In this document: positions 18,559 to 28,036 of the stretch, one piece after another | Position numbering within the stretch: position 1 is the stretch's first letter | Layout: each line of letters starts with the position of its first letter | Assembly: GCA_003216755.1 (NCBI GenBank) | Contig: QCIJ01000015.1 | Span: 1 to 44,229 of the forward strand | Reading direction: 5' to 3' | Origin: Prochlorococcus sp. AG-402-K22 | Lineage (GTDB): Bacteria > Cyanobacteriota > Cyanobacteriia > PCC-6307 > Cyanobiaceae | Length of the DNA stretch: 44,229 bases | Made by a program: the position numbers and the translations under genes | Notes under the pieces: model-generated | Database searches by the model: none | What the model saw: only the letters and a program-made list of their open reading frames with translations | What the model was told of the DNA's origin: nothing

Positions 18559-19002
18559 TTAATCTTTGAAAACCAAATCTTCATGTTCTTCAATATCCCA
18601 ATCATTATTTTCTCCACCAATAATTAATTCTTCAATTTTTACATAATTATTTGATATCTCATTCAAAGAATTAATTAATATATCTATTGAAATGGAGTCT
18701 GAAGTACCAAAATCGACCCAACATCTTGCCCACAGATTTTGATATTCCATTATTCCTAAATTATGCATTAGTGCTGGAAGAGATGCGTTTTTTTGGTCAT
18801 TATCGTATGACATCCAACTTAAATCTGAACCCTCTTCGTGAGTTTGCAAATTTTCAGAGTTAAAGCCCCCTAACCTTCCTAACACGTACCAACTATCAAA
18901 AACTCCATCTAAATAATTTTTTTCATCTTGAGTTGGTGATTCTGAAAACCTTATCCATATCCAACAGTTAAAAGGATCAACTTCTCTAAAAACAATATTC
19001 AT
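18559..19002 (-). CDS. DUF3531 family protein
   Basis: This 147-residue soluble protein belongs to a family conserved in cyanobacteria and plastids. Recognisable segments are VFREVDPFNCWIWIRF near the N-terminus and GRLGGFNSENLQ in the middle. Function is unknown. The C-terminus is acidic. It is the first gene of the DUF3531-rsmE-DUF92 unit and is divergent from the ABC ATPase gene across 83 bp. Confidence 0.85.
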   Translation of the reverse strand: MNIVFREVDPFNCWIWIRFSESPTQDEKNYLDGVFDSWYVLGRLGGFNSENLQTHEEGSDLSWMSYDNDQKNASLPALMHNLGIMEYQNLWARCWVDFGTSDSISIDILINSLNEISNNYVKIEELIIGGENNDWDIEEHEDLVFKD

Positions 19003-19085
19003 ATTGACTAATAGCTTTTTACATATACAGCTATTATAAGAAAGTTATCACTAGATTAAAATTCATCCCCACAAGATAATTAATA

Positions 19086-19733
19086 ATGCTTAATTTAAAA
19101 GAAATATCTTATCAACCTCAAACTAGTGAAAGAAAAATAATAGATAATCTTAATTTAAAAGTTCATGAAAATGAAATCATCTTAATTTGCGGCAATAGTG
19201 GATCTGGGAAAACAACCCTGCTAGAGATAATAAGTGGGTTGACAAAGCCCCAAAAAGGAAAAATTACTTGGAAAAATAAAATTTTATCTTCTAGGCAAAG
19301 AAGATGGTTTTGTGGTGTGGTGTTCCAATTTCCAGAAAGATACTTTATTGGTACCACAATTGGAAAAGAATTAAAAATCGGCCATAAATCTCTAAGAGAA
19401 AAAAATATAGAAGTAGTTTTAAAGAAGGTCGGCCTGAAAAATTTAAATCTCACCCAACCACCAGAACAGCTTAGTGGAGGGCAACAAAGAAGATTAGCAG
19501 TAGCAGTTCAGCTACTTAGAAACCCTTCAATTCTTTTACTTGATGAACCAACTGCTGGATTAGACTGGACAATGAGAAATGATGTGAAGAATTTAATTCT
19601 TGATCTAAAAAATAAAAATACAATTATTATTGTTACTCACGAACCTTCCTTATTTAAAGGCATACCCTCTAGAATGCTAATTCTAGAAAAAGGGGAAATA
19701 AAAAATTTTATTAAAGAGAAACATGAGCGATAG
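19086..19733 (+). CDS. ABC transporter ATPase, ECF/CbiO-like
   Basis: The 215-residue protein has Walker [15 protein letters not shown], the Q-loop in [11 protein letters not shown] (a pattern seen in ECF-type ATPases), the signature [12 protein letters not shown], Walker [13 protein letters not shown] and the switch His in VTHEP. No permease or binding protein is adjacent, so the substrate is unknown. The stop lies inside hslO, which begins 11 bp before the end of this gene. Confidence 0.88.
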   Translation: MLNLKEISYQPQTSERKIIDNLNLKVHENEIILICGNSGSGKTTLLEIISGLTKPQKGKITWKNKILSSRQRRWFCGVVFQFPERYFIGTTIGKELKIGHKSLREKNIEVVLKKVGLKNLNLTQPPEQLSGGQQRRLAVAVQLLRNPSILLLDEPTAGLDWTMRNDVKNLILDLKNKNTIIIVTHEPSLFKGIPSRMLILEKGEIKNFIKEKHER

Positions 19734-20625
19734 AATAGTTCGGGCTACTGCAGCAAATGGAGGGATAAGATTAGTTGCAGTCTTAACCACAGAATCTTCT
19801 TTAGAAGCCAAAAAAAGACACAGTCTTTCTTATTTGACCACTTGTATCTTAGGAAGAGCATTTAGTGCTTCACTGCTTTTAGCAAGTTCGATGAAGATAA
19901 TGCATGGGAGGGTTACTTTAAGAGTTAGATCTGACGGACCTCTAAAGGGATTGCTTGTTGATGCAGGTAGAGATGGGAAAGTTAGGGGTTATGTAGGGAA
20001 TCCTGATTTAGAATTGGATCTTATTAAAACAGATAATGATAAATATTCTTTTGACTTCACAAAAGCATTAGGTACAGGATACTTAAATGTAATTAGAGAT
20101 AGTGGAATTGGAGAGCCTTTCACAAGTACTGTTGAATTAGTAAATGGGAATATTGCCGAAGACTTAGCTTCATATTTATATCATTCTGAACAAACCCCTT
20201 CTGCAGTATTTATTGGAGAAAAAATTCAAAATAAAAGTGTTATTTGTAGTGGTGGATTATTAGCTCAAGTTTTACCTAAAAAAGATACTGACCCTTTATT
20301 AGTCTCGCTACTTGAAGAAAGATGTAAAGAAATAAATTCTTTTAGCGAAGACCTATTTCAGTCAAAAGATAATCTTCTTTCTTTAATAAGAACTATATTT
20401 CCCGATATTGATGATAAATCAATATCTGAAAAAGCTCGTTCCCAACATGTAAGTTTTAAATGTAAGTGTTCTAAACAAAGAAGTTTAAATGCAATGAAAA
20501 TGCTCGATAAGAATGAGTTGGAGGACATCCTAAAGAAAGAGGGTAAAGCTGAATTGGTTTGTGAATTTTGTAAGAATAAATATTTTATAAATTATGAAGA
20601 AATTAAATCGTTAATAGAAAATTAA
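19723..20625 (+). CDS. hslO: Redox-regulated chaperone Hsp33
   Basis: Hsp33 is a holdase activated by oxidation of zinc-binding cysteines. The 300-residue protein opens with [18 protein letters not shown] and includes [15 protein letters not shown]. The four switch cysteines appear as CKC (near residue 244) and CEFC (near 280), the normal CxC...CxxC arrangement. It overlaps the ABC ATPase gene upstream and abuts the convergent CPP1-like gene. Confidence 0.95.
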   Translation: MSDRIVRATAANGGIRLVAVLTTESSLEAKKRHSLSYLTTCILGRAFSASLLLASSMKIMHGRVTLRVRSDGPLKGLLVDAGRDGKVRGYVGNPDLELDLIKTDNDKYSFDFTKALGTGYLNVIRDSGIGEPFTSTVELVNGNIAEDLASYLYHSEQTPSAVFIGEKIQNKSVICSGGLLAQVLPKKDTDPLLVSLLEERCKEINSFSEDLFQSKDNLLSLIRTIFPDIDDKSISEKARSQHVSFKCKCSKQRSLNAMKMLDKNELEDILKKEGKAELVCEFCKNKYFINYEEIKSLIEN

Positions 20626-21300
20626 TTATAAGAAAATTACTCCCAACCATAAAATGACCATAGCAGGAGTACTTTGAATTTTTTGTATTGATAAAGAATT
20701 ATTTGATATCTCTTGAATGAAAGAATTAGTTTCAAGTAATCCCCCAAATATTAATCCTATTGAAAGAAAGGTAACACTCCATCCTAAAGAACCTATAAAT
20801 CTTTTCCCCGATTTAATTTGAGTATAGGTAAGTATTAATGTTGAGATAGAGAGCAAAAGCCTATTATTCGAATCAGGGCTAATAAATAGCAAAATTAAAA
20901 ATAAAATGCCAACAGATATTTTTATTGAGAGGTTATCAAATGAGGGAGGCGTAATTTTTGGAAGACTATATTGACTTGAGTTCTTAGAGTTATTACTAAA
21001 ATTCTTTATTTTAGAAAGTAGTGGGAAATTATTATTGGTAAATTGATTAATTTGTTTTTCTTTTTTTGAAGCACTTACAGCTTCATAACTTACATTTCCA
21101 GATTGTCTTGCTTTCAAACTCCCCATAAGTAATTGATCGAAGGAGGATTCTATTTTTGCTTTCAAAATTAAATCTTCACCAGCCTCTTCAACTTTAAGAT
21201 CTCTAGCCCTCTGAATATCCTCAAAAGCAGCACCTTCTTTTACACCCAAAATTTCATAAGGTGATTTCTCACTATTGTTTTTATTACTGTTTGAATCCAA
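20626..21300 (-). CDS. CPP1-like/J-domain-like membrane protein
   Basis: Residues 10-75 resemble the J-like domain of CPP1 proteins (KSPYEILGVKEGAAFEDIQRARD), without an obvious HPD motif. A low-complexity Ser/Asn linker follows, then three or four membrane helices in the C-terminal 100 residues. Plant CPP1 helps stabilise protochlorophyllide oxidoreductase; the cyanobacterial role is inferred from this. The gene is convergent with hslO with no gap. Confidence 0.8.
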   Translation of the reverse strand: MDSNSNKNNSEKSPYEILGVKEGAAFEDIQRARDLKVEEAGEDLILKAKIESSFDQLLMGSLKARQSGNVSYEAVSASKKEKQINQFTNNNFPLLSKIKNFSNNSKNSSQYSLPKITPPSFDNLSIKISVGILFLILLFISPDSNNRLLLSISTLILTYTQIKSGKRFIGSLGWSVTFLSIGLIFGGLLETNSFIQEISNNSLSIQKIQSTPAMVILWLGVIFL

Positions 21301-21351
21301 ATTTTTTTACCAATACTAACAGATTAACCAATTTTATAATCCATTAAGGCT

Positions 21352-22989
21352 TTATAAAACAATTGGTTCGACTCCACTAACAACCGGGGCAACTTTGTTT
21401 AAAGTTAATTGATTATTGTCTTCAACAAATTGATTTAGATTCCACTCATTTTTAAAAAGAATAACTGGCCTATTCCAACAATCCTTAACTATTTTACAAT
21501 TAAATATTCTGCCTAGTTTTTCGATGGCTGGCCATCCATCAGAAACCCATCTAGCCAATTGATATGGCATTGATTCAAGATTTGCATCCACACCATATTC
21601 ACTTTTTAACCTGTGAGTTACTACCTCCAACTGCAATTGACCAACAGCTGCAAGTATAGGGTCTCTTTTGCTTTCATCAAAGTCATAAAGAATCTGGACA
21701 GCACCTTCTTCACGAAGTTCATTAACACCCTTCCTAAAGTTTTTAAATGCTGAGGGATTTGGATTTCTTAGCCAGCTGAATATTTCAGGACTAAAGGATG
21801 GTATACCTTCGTACTCCAGATGTGTACCAGTATGAAGAGTATCTCCAATAGAAAACATGCCTGGATTATTCAAGCCAATAACATCTCCAGGATAGGCATC
21901 ATCAACTACTTCTCTATCTTGCCCAAATATTTTTTGTGGTCTTGATAATCTGATTGTTTTCCCAGTTCTGGAATGTTTAACTGACATGTCCTTTTCAAAT
22001 TTTCCACTACAAACTCTTATAAAAGCAACCCTATCTCTGTGCTTTGGATCCATATTTGCCTGAAGCTTAAAAACAAACCCACTAAATTCATCGCTTGCAG
22101 GTTCAATATCCCCTTTATTACTATTTCTTGAAGTTGGCTTTTGAGCCATTTTTAAAAAATTATCTAAAAATGGTCTTACACCAAAATTAGTCATGGCAGA
22201 TCCAAAGAAAACTGGGGTTAAAGAACCATTAAAAACTTTTTCTTTTTCAAATTTCGATCCTGCCTCATCAAGAACCTCCAATTCTTCAAGTGAGTTTTCA
22301 AGTAAATCTCTCTCTAAATAATTTGATAGCTCTTTATCCTCAAGACTTAATCTTTTCTCATTCGATTGTTTACCTCTAATGGCTTTATCAAATAAAATTA
22401 CTTCTCTCGAAAGTCTATCAATAACTCCTCTAAATTCCTCGCCACTCCCAATTGGCCAGTTAATAGGTAAAGTATTTAATCCAAGTTCTGATTCAATTTC
22501 ATCAAGTAAAGAAAATGGATCTCTTCCTGGCCTATCCATTTTATTTATGAAAGTAAATATTGGTATTTTTCGCAACTTGCAAACTTCAAACAATTTTCTA
22601 GTTTGAGGTTCTAACCCTTTAGCAGCATCTTCCAACATAACTGCATTATCAGCAGCAGCTAATGTTCTATAGGTATCCTCGGAGAAATCTTGGTGTCCTG
22701 GAGTATCTAATAGATTGATTACTGATCTTTCATATTCAAATTGCAATACAGTTGATGTTATAGAGATACCTCTTTGTTTCTCAAGTTCCATCCAGTCTGA
22801 GGTAGCTTTTCTCTGATTACCCCTAGCCTTTACTGCTCCTGCCTGTTGAATGGCACCTCCATATAAAAGAAGTTTCTCAGTAAGAGTAGTTTTCCCAGCA
22901 TCTGGATGTGAAATAATGGCAAAATTTCTTCTTTTATTTACAGCATCCAGTATGTCTTTATTATTTAAATTTTTAGTACCTAAGTTCAT
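21352..22989 (-). CDS. prfC: Peptide chain release factor 3
   Basis: RF3 is a GTPase that recycles RF1/RF2 from ribosomes. The 545-residue protein carries [15 protein letters not shown] (G1), [11 protein letters not shown] (G2), [14 protein letters not shown] (G3) and [10 protein letters not shown] (G4), then the elongation-factor-like domains with [11 protein letters not shown] and a normal C-terminus. Length fits the family. Its upstream neighbour on the same strand is the methyltransferase gene 36 bp away. Confidence 0.95.
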   Translation of the reverse strand: MNLGTKNLNNKDILDAVNKRRNFAIISHPDAGKTTLTEKLLLYGGAIQQAGAVKARGNQRKATSDWMELEKQRGISITSTVLQFEYERSVINLLDTPGHQDFSEDTYRTLAAADNAVMLEDAAKGLEPQTRKLFEVCKLRKIPIFTFINKMDRPGRDPFSLLDEIESELGLNTLPINWPIGSGEEFRGVIDRLSREVILFDKAIRGKQSNEKRLSLEDKELSNYLERDLLENSLEELEVLDEAGSKFEKEKVFNGSLTPVFFGSAMTNFGVRPFLDNFLKMAQKPTSRNSNKGDIEPASDEFSGFVFKLQANMDPKHRDRVAFIRVCSGKFEKDMSVKHSRTGKTIRLSRPQKIFGQDREVVDDAYPGDVIGLNNPGMFSIGDTLHTGTHLEYEGIPSFSPEIFSWLRNPNPSAFKNFRKGVNELREEGAVQILYDFDESKRDPILAAVGQLQLEVVTHRLKSEYGVDANLESMPYQLARWVSDGWPAIEKLGRIFNCKIVKDCWNRPVILFKNEWNLNQFVEDNNQLTLNKVAPVVSGVEPIVL

Positions 22990-23025
22990 CTATATAATTT
23001 AAAATAATGGCCTTTCACATAATTC

Positions 23026-23757
23026 TTAAACATTACCATAGACTATTAAATATTTATCAGCCTCTTCAAATACATCTAAAGAGGATAGATCATTCTCTAA
23101 AGTGAAATTTTTTAATTCTTTTAAAGTATAAGAGGCTCTTAAAGATGCATAATAATCATTAGCTAAAATTTCATTATATTTTGTTAAACATTGTGCTTTG
23201 AGTTCTAGAGCAGACTTTTCATCTAATGGCCTTTTCAAGTCCTTATGAAAATTTACTGTGATATTACTAGACAAACTTCTTATGGTGTTGAAGAAATCTT
23301 CAAGCTTGGTAATGTGATGGATCAAACTGTTACTTACTAGTAAACTTATTTCTTTCTTAAATAAAAAATTATTTGATTTGATATCTTTGATATCAGAACA
23401 AATGTATCGTAAATTTTTTAATTTATTTTGATTAGTAGAAATATTTTTATTATTTTCTGCTCTCAAAATCATCTCTTTAGAACCATCTATTGCAACTACT
23501 TGGGTATTAGGCCATTTTATTGCTAACTTCTCAGAAATATTTCCTGGGCCGCATCCTAAATCAACTATTAAATCCTTTTCACCTAAAGAAATATTTTTTT
23601 TCAAAAGATAATGATTTATTTGATTAATCAGATTAACTTCCCCTTCTGAAAAATCAGCTTTGTCATAAGATATGACCTGCTCTTTTTCTTCCATTAGTTC
23701 AGGTTCAGGGATTCTTTCCATAATCCTTTCTTGAAACAAAGATTTCATATTAAACAT
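23026..23757 (-). CDS. Class I SAM-dependent methyltransferase
   Basis: The SAM-binding motif I is VDLGCGPGNISEKLA, followed by the acidic motif VVAIDGSKEM; the fold is a standard Rossmann-type methyltransferase. Substrate is unknown. Several starts are possible: TTG 23769, ATG 23757, ATG 23748 and ATG 23721. ATG 23757 is given, but the acidic segment MERIPEPELMEEKEQ starting at 23721 could equally be the real N-terminus. It is divergent from nrdJ across about 100 bp. Confidence 0.8.
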   Translation of the reverse strand: MFNMKSLFQERIMERIPEPELMEEKEQVISYDKADFSEGEVNLINQINHYLLKKNISLGEKDLIVDLGCGPGNISEKLAIKWPNTQVVAIDGSKEMILRAENNKNISTNQNKLKNLRYICSDIKDIKSNNFLFKKEISLLVSNSLIHHITKLEDFFNTIRSLSSNITVNFHKDLKRPLDEKSALELKAQCLTKYNEILANDYYASLRASYTLKELKNFTLENDLSSLDVFEEADKYLIVYGNV

Positions 23758-23855
23758 AATTCTACACAAACCGTTAAATAGTGGTAAGAATGGTTGCAGA
23801 CGCCACAGGTAGAGTTATTCTTCCAGTACGGGTTATTTACATAGTTTTTTTTATC

Positions 23856-26189
23856 GTGACTGTTGCACCAAATAAAGCTTCTTCAGAGAGCAATTCCAAT
23901 AATCTTAAAAAAGATGATTTTCCAAAGACTGCTCCAGCTGCTTACCCTGTTTTTTTCAGATCTTACAGTAGGAAAACTACCTCTGGTAAAAGGGAGAACT
24001 GGAGTGAAGTAGGTGAAAGAAATTTATCTGGCTTAAAAGAATTAGGAAAACTTTCTGATGAAGAATTAATCCTAATGAGAGAGATGCAAAGCAACCAAAA
24101 AGCTCAACCCTCAGGGAGATGGTTATGGATTGGAGGAACTCCTTGGATTAACAAAAACCAAAATTTCTCTGGAGCATACAACTGTACTTCAACAAACTTA
24201 ATTGATTGGGAAGCCTTTGCTTTGATGATGGACTTAGCAATGATGGGATGCGGAACAGGTGCAATAATTGAGCCTCATTTTATAAATAATTTACCTACGG
24301 TAATAAACAAAATAAATATTAAATCTGTTAGTGAAGTTGGAATAACTCCTAAAAATCAAAGAGAAGAAAAATCATCATTAGAAATCAAAGGAAAAGATCT
24401 TCATATCAAAGTTGGAGATAGCAGAAGAGGGTGGGTAGATAGCTATAAATATCTTCTTGAGGCATCAAGTAACGAGAGTCTTGAAAGAGAAATTGATGTT
24501 TATATTAATTTAGAAGATATTAGGCCTGCTGGAGAATCATTAAAAGGTTTTGGTGGTATGGCAAATCCTATCAAATTGAAAGATCTCTACTCTAGAGTCG
24601 CATCACTTCTTGGAAAGGCAATTGGCAGAAAATTAAGTACAGTAGAGTGTTGTTTACTTATTGATGAAGCTGCAGTAACCATAGTTGCTGGGAATATAAG
24701 AAGAAGTGCTGGAATGAGACAATTTGCTTCAGATGATAAGGAAGCAGCATCGGCAAAAGAAAATTTATGGAGTCAAGATGAAAATGGTAATTGGAGAATA
24801 GATCCTGAAAAAGATGCTCTCAGAATGGCTAATCATACTAGGGTTTACCATACAAAACCCACTTTCCAAACTGTTTTGGATGCTGTAACAAAACAATTCC
24901 ATTCAGGTGAGGGAGCTATTCAATTTGCTCCAGAAGCAATCGCAAGGTCAAATGCAGATATTCTCAAAGATGATGTATTGAGAAAGGAATTTATTGAAAT
25001 CTACTCAGAACAAGGTAAGGATCAAGCGAGGAATTGGATTAATAGTAGTTATGGTCCATTTTCTAAAGAAGAGTTAGACCACAGGATGAGCAGATATGGA
25101 CTTAACCCCTGTGGGGAGATCTTGGGAAATGATTTCCACTGCAATTTAGCTGAAGTTCATTTAAATCAAATTGATCCAGGAAATTTTGAAGAGCAAAAAA
25201 AAGCTTTTAAAGCAGCAGCTCTTTCTGTAGCATGCTTACTTAATCATGAATTTGAAGTTGAGCGTTACAGAAAAAGTAGAGAATATGACCCCATTGTAGG
25301 GGTGAGTTTTACTGGATTATTTGATTTTTGTGTCCATGCTTTTGGGACTCCATGGTTGAAGTGGTGGGAAGCAGGAAGGCCAAATAGCCAAGAAGGAAAG
25401 GTTTTCAAGGAGAAGGAAGCTAAATTCCTAGATTCCTGGAGAAAAATAGTAAAAGAAACTGTCTGGGAATATTGTGATAAACATAATCTAAGAAGACCAA
25501 ATCGATGTACAACTGTTCAGCCAGCTGGGACCAAAAGTCTTCTAACAGGAGCAGCTCCAGGATGGCATCCGCCAAAAGCTCAAAGATTCATCAGAAGAAT
25601 AACTTTCAGGAAAAATGATCCAATCGCTTTAGCTTGCATGGATTATGGTTACTCAGTTGTTCCATCTCAATCTGATAAAGATGAAAATGGCTGCTTACTT
25701 GATAATCCATTTGATCCAAGATGTACCGAATGGTTAGTTGAAATCCCTACAGAAGTTAGCTGGGCAAATATAGAAGGCGCAGACCAAATAGACATCAATA
25801 ATTTCTCAGCATTAGCCCAATTTGATTTTTATATGCAGGTGCAGAAATTTTACACCGAGCATAACACCTCTGCTACCGTAGAATTTAGAGAAAATGAAAT
25901 AGAGGATCTAGCCAAAGCTATTCACAATGCAATAGAAAATAATGAAGGATATATTTCGGCAGCATTACTAGCTCGATTTAGTGCCAACGCAACTTTCCCG
26001 AGATTGCCTTTTGAACCAATAAGTAAAGAGGAATATATATCATTGCAAAATAAAGTAATAGAGAGGAAAGTTAATAACGATTTCTTTGACGCTCTCAATA
26101 AATATGATATTGGAGAACTATCTGAAGCTGGGCCAGCTGGGTGCGATTCAGATAAGTGCCTTCTTCCTCTGGCTAAACCGAAAGATTAA
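23856..26189 (+). CDS. nrdJ: Adenosylcobalamin-dependent (class II) ribonucleotide reductase, monomeric type
   Basis: NrdJ reduces ribonucleotides to deoxyribonucleotides with a B12-generated thiyl radical. The 777-residue product shows YNCTSTNLIDWEAFALMMD, the active-site loop NPCGEIL with the radical Cys, VQPAGTKSLLTGAAPGWHPP, and the C-terminal shuttle pair C-D-S-D-K-C. The frame is open from ATG 23781, but the first 25 codons encode an unrelated hydrophobic run, while GTG 23856 starts the expected N-terminus (VTVAPNKASSESN). Class II enzyme use is typical of Prochlorococcus. Confidence 0.95.
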   Translation: MTVAPNKASSESNSNNLKKDDFPKTAPAAYPVFFRSYSRKTTSGKRENWSEVGERNLSGLKELGKLSDEELILMREMQSNQKAQPSGRWLWIGGTPWINKNQNFSGAYNCTSTNLIDWEAFALMMDLAMMGCGTGAIIEPHFINNLPTVINKINIKSVSEVGITPKNQREEKSSLEIKGKDLHIKVGDSRRGWVDSYKYLLEASSNESLEREIDVYINLEDIRPAGESLKGFGGMANPIKLKDLYSRVASLLGKAIGRKLSTVECCLLIDEAAVTIVAGNIRRSAGMRQFASDDKEAASAKENLWSQDENGNWRIDPEKDALRMANHTRVYHTKPTFQTVLDAVTKQFHSGEGAIQFAPEAIARSNADILKDDVLRKEFIEIYSEQGKDQARNWINSSYGPFSKEELDHRMSRYGLNPCGEILGNDFHCNLAEVHLNQIDPGNFEEQKKAFKAAALSVACLLNHEFEVERYRKSREYDPIVGVSFTGLFDFCVHAFGTPWLKWWEAGRPNSQEGKVFKEKEAKFLDSWRKIVKETVWEYCDKHNLRRPNRCTTVQPAGTKSLLTGAAPGWHPPKAQRFIRRITFRKNDPIALACMDYGYSVVPSQSDKDENGCLLDNPFDPRCTEWLVEIPTEVSWANIEGADQIDINNFSALAQFDFYMQVQKFYTEHNTSATVEFRENEIEDLAKAIHNAIENNEGYISAALLARFSANATFPRLPFEPISKEEYISLQNKVIERKVNNDFFDALNKYDIGELSEAGPAGCDSDKCLLPLAKPKD

Positions 26190-26277
26190 GTTTTAAATAA
26201 TTTGTAAATAAAAAAAATAAATTAGTTTTTAAAAATTTAATTTATGGCTATCTCTTAAATAGGGACATAAATTATTT

Positions 26278-26544
26278 ATGACATTAAGCTTAAATATAAG
26301 GAACTTATTTAATGATTCCTCTAGTCATGCTTTAGTGGATGAGCTTCGAAAAAGGACCTCAGAAAAAGAAATATTAGACTTTGAAGAAAAATTTAATTCC
26401 AAAAATGAAAAAAATCTACACATATATATATGTAGATTTCTAAAAAATAGATCAATATCTAGGGGACTTGCCTCTAAATGGTTAGTAACAATAATCAAAA
26501 ACAAAGAATCAAAAATTAATGCTTTGCAAAAATTAAATAATTAA
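26278..26544 (+). CDS. Hypothetical protein, 88 residues
   Basis: This small soluble, charged protein begins MTLSLNIRNLFNDSSSH and has no signal peptide, membrane segment or recognisable motif. The middle is rich in Lys, Glu and Asn (EEKFNSKNEKN). Its last 4 bases overlap the end of the convergent small membrane-protein gene. No function can be assigned; it looks lineage-specific. Confidence 0.6.
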   Translation: MTLSLNIRNLFNDSSSHALVDELRKRTSEKEILDFEEKFNSKNEKNLHIYICRFLKNRSISRGLASKWLVTIIKNKESKINALQKLNN

Positions 26545-26735
26545 GTAAGAGCTGAAAGTTTCCACAGAGCAATTCCAAAAATTGAGAATCCCATAATAAA
26601 GGTAAAAGCTAAAGCATTTACCAATTGAACCTTATCATTCATTCTATTTGCGAATGGTAGTAATTGAGCAAATAATGGAGTCTCTTCAACTATTGCAGAT
26701 TTTTTTACTGTAGTTTTTTTGCTTCTAGAAAACAT
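26541..26735 (-). CDS. Small single-pass membrane protein, 64 residues
   Basis: The N-terminal half is basic and soluble (MFSRSKKTTVKKSA), followed by one hydrophobic helix at about residues 39-60 (LVNALAFTFIMGFSIFGIAL). It may be thylakoid- or plasma-membrane-anchored. It has a faint look of cyanobacterial high-light-inducible or photosynthetic accessory proteins, but the ExxN..R motif of Hlips is absent, so no family is claimed. Convergent, 4-bp overlap with the 88-residue gene. Confidence 0.65.
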   Translation of the reverse strand: MFSRSKKTTVKKSAIVEETPLFAQLLPFANRMNDKVQLVNALAFTFIMGFSIFGIALWKLSALT

Positions 26736-26932
26736 AAAACAAATTTTATAATCTTAAGAATTTTACATTTAAAAGTTCATTAAATAAAAATTACTTCTCA
26801 AAAACGAACAAAATGTAACCTGTAAGCAATTTCATAGGGATAATGGATAAATATTTTTAAAAGAAACCTAATATATCAATATAAAAATTTTATTTATTAA
26901 AGAGCTAGACAAATAATTTCCTTGGATGTTAC

Positions 26933-26955
26933 TATAAATTTGTAGCAACCGCTAC
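26933..26955 (+). promoter_or_regulatory. Promoter -10 (TATAAA) with an overlapping GTA-N8-TAC palindrome
   Basis: A -10 element TATAAA lies at 26933-26938, just upstream of the riboswitch. Bases 26942-26955 read GTA-gcaaccgc-TAC, a perfect NtcA-type consensus, here spanning the expected start of transcription. The same bases can form a 5-bp hairpin (GTAGC/GCTAC). NtcA bound here would repress rather than activate, because no TAN3T element lies 20-24 bp downstream on either side. Whether this is an NtcA site or just a 5' RNA hairpin is open. The gene-free stretch 26736-26932 shows nothing else. Confidence 0.45.
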
Positions 26956-26956
26956 C

Positions 26957-27025
26957 AAAACGTTCAACTTGCGTTTAGCAAGCCGCAAATCGACTTAAGC
27001 CATGGAACGGGGACTTGAGCGAAAC
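26957..27025 (+). ncRNA. Glutamine riboswitch, downstream-peptide type (predicted)
   Basis: The sequence shows the pseudoknot expected of glnA/downstream-peptide aptamers. P1 is CGTTC (26961-26965) with GAACG (27005-27009), a hairpin CTTGC/GCAAG (26968-26972 and 26978-26982) sits inside it, and CTTAAG (26994-26999) pairs with CTTGAG (27014-27019) across P1 to form the knot. The conserved CGTTCA and GGAACGGGG stretches are present. It lies 14 bases before a 33-codon gene, as in the known class, where glutamine binding controls a short downstream peptide. Family assignment is from memory of the motif. Confidence 0.8.
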
Positions 27026-27038
27026 CGGAGCTTAAAAA

Positions 27039-27140
27039 ATGACTCTAATTTACAGAGGACAAAAGTACGTCCAGAACAAAGAAGCAGCTAAGAAGCAGCA
27101 TAATGAACTAACTTATAGAGGCAAAGCTTATACAAGCTAG
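27039..27140 (+). CDS. 33-residue peptide with two YRG-x-x-Y motifs, riboswitch-controlled (DUF4278-like)
   Basis: The tiny gene encodes a 33-residue basic peptide. It contains IYRGQKYVQ near the N-terminus and TYRGKAYTS at the end, with a Lys-rich helix-like middle. The YRG-x-x-Y pattern is that of the cyanobacterial DUF4278 family. Its position right behind a glutamine aptamer and before a terminator marks it as the riboswitch's 'downstream peptide', suggesting a role in nitrogen homeostasis. The peptide's target is unknown. Confidence 0.8.
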   Translation: MTLIYRGQKYVQNKEAAKKQHNELTYRGKAYTS

Positions 27141-27162
27141 TTTTTTTAACCACTTATTAGAC

Positions 27163-27186
27163 AAAGCCACTTTTAGTGGCTTTTTT
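27163..27186 (+). terminator. Rho-independent terminator of the riboswitch peptide gene
   Basis: The stem AAAGCCACT/AGTGGCTTT (27163-27171 and 27175-27183) has a 3-base loop and continues into a T tract. It lies 22 bases after the stop of the 33-codon gene, so the aptamer and peptide form a self-contained unit of about 240 nt. Confidence 0.9.
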
Positions 27187-27275
27187 ATTGTCCAATCTTA
27201 GAATAAAAAATAACTTAATACTTCTCATAAGCATTAAAATAATATGATTCAATTGCATTTATAGATTTGATAACC

Positions 27276-27425
27276 ATGGCAGACCAGAAACCTTTATTTA
27301 AAGCACCTTATGACATAAAAGATGTTAGTGCTCTTTTCGCTATAGTTGCCTTCGTATTAATAATCGCTGCGATAGTTGGTAATAACTTATTTGGTTTATT
27401 TCAAGAAAATGTGAATTTCGGATAG
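27276..27425 (+). CDS. Small single-helix membrane protein, 49 residues
   Basis: The product begins MADQKPLFKAPYDIKDVS, followed by one hydrophobic helix (ALFAIVAFVLIIAAIVG, about residues 19-35) and a short tail. It resembles in build the small photosystem-associated proteins but matches none I can name. The end is 24 bp from the convergent 86-residue gene. Confidence 0.65.
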   Translation: MADQKPLFKAPYDIKDVSALFAIVAFVLIIAAIVGNNLFGLFQENVNFG

Positions 27426-27448
27426 AGTTATTAGTAAGCGTTTAATTT

Positions 27449-27709
27449 TTATTCAACAAGCTCAATCACATAGACGTTATCCTTACAATTATTTTTTTTG
27501 TCCCACTCTTTAGCTGCATCTGAAGTCATTTCAGCTTCAAGTGCTTCCATATCTAAGACGTTCATTAATAAATGAGATTTATGTTCGCCAGCTTGTACGA
27601 ACTCATATTCTGAAACTACTTCTTTACCCATTGCTGTTATAAATCCAGAAACGTCGGTTTTGAATTCTTCAAATGTGCAGCTAAAAGTTGAAATAATGAG
27701 TGTGTTCAT
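27449..27709 (-). CDS. Hypothetical protein, 86 residues (paralogue of the 28640 gene)
   Basis: The protein starts MNTLIISTFSCTFEEFKTDV and ends NNCKDNVYVIELVE. The gene at 28640-28903 encodes a clear paralogue: NTLVVSTFGCPFSEFE at the start and NNCVDTVYNLELVE at the end, with a shared EHK...LLMN/ILMN segment in the middle. It is probably a small ferredoxin-fold-like cytosolic protein, but this is a guess; function is unknown. The promoter carries TACAAT (27738-27743) followed by AAGGGGC, like two neighbouring genes. Confidence 0.7.
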   Translation of the reverse strand: MNTLIISTFSCTFEEFKTDVSGFITAMGKEVVSEYEFVQAGEHKSHLLMNVLDMEALEAEMTSDAAKEWDKKNNCKDNVYVIELVE

Positions 27710-27763
27710 AAAAAAAGGAGCTAGTTAGTTGCCCCTTATTGTAGATCGAATTTTAATTACTAA

Positions 27764-28036
27764 CTATGAGTAGACTTTGGCGACTATTGGACCAGCTTCT
27801 TCATCAGTAAATACAGGTGTGGTCTCCCAATTAAGGAATTCACCCCATTCAGCGGCATGCTGATATATCGCTTTTGGATCATCTGTCTTTAAGACAATCC
27901 ACCCTTCTAGAGATCCTGGTGAATGATATCTTCCAATCATCTCAACTCCAGGATAATCTCCTCCTCCTCCAAGAAATTTTTCCGCACCTTTTTGATGGTA
28001 TCCAGTCTTAAATGACCAATGCTGAACGTAAAGCAT
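27764..28036 (-). CDS. DUF3303-like protein, 90 residues
   Basis: The protein opens MLYVQHWSFKTGYHQKGAEKFL, which matches the DUF3303 family of small dimeric alpha-beta proteins, and continues with EMIGRYHSPGSLEGWIVLKTDD. Function is unknown. Its promoter region has TAAAAT (28111-28116) followed by AAGGGCGATTA, shared with the divergent gene at 28640. Confidence 0.75.
   Translation of the reverse strand: MLYVQHWSFKTGYHQKGAEKFLGGGGDYPGVEMIGRYHSPGSLEGWIVLKTDDPKAIYQHAAEWGEFLNWETTPVFTDEEAGPIVAKVYS

Noticed and set aside
23760..23860. A cobalamin riboswitch ahead of the B12-dependent nrdJ (GCCAC-like stretch near 23800)
   Set aside because: The spacer is under 100 bp and lacks the conserved B12-box and core helices; only one short GTGG/GCCAC pairing is seen.
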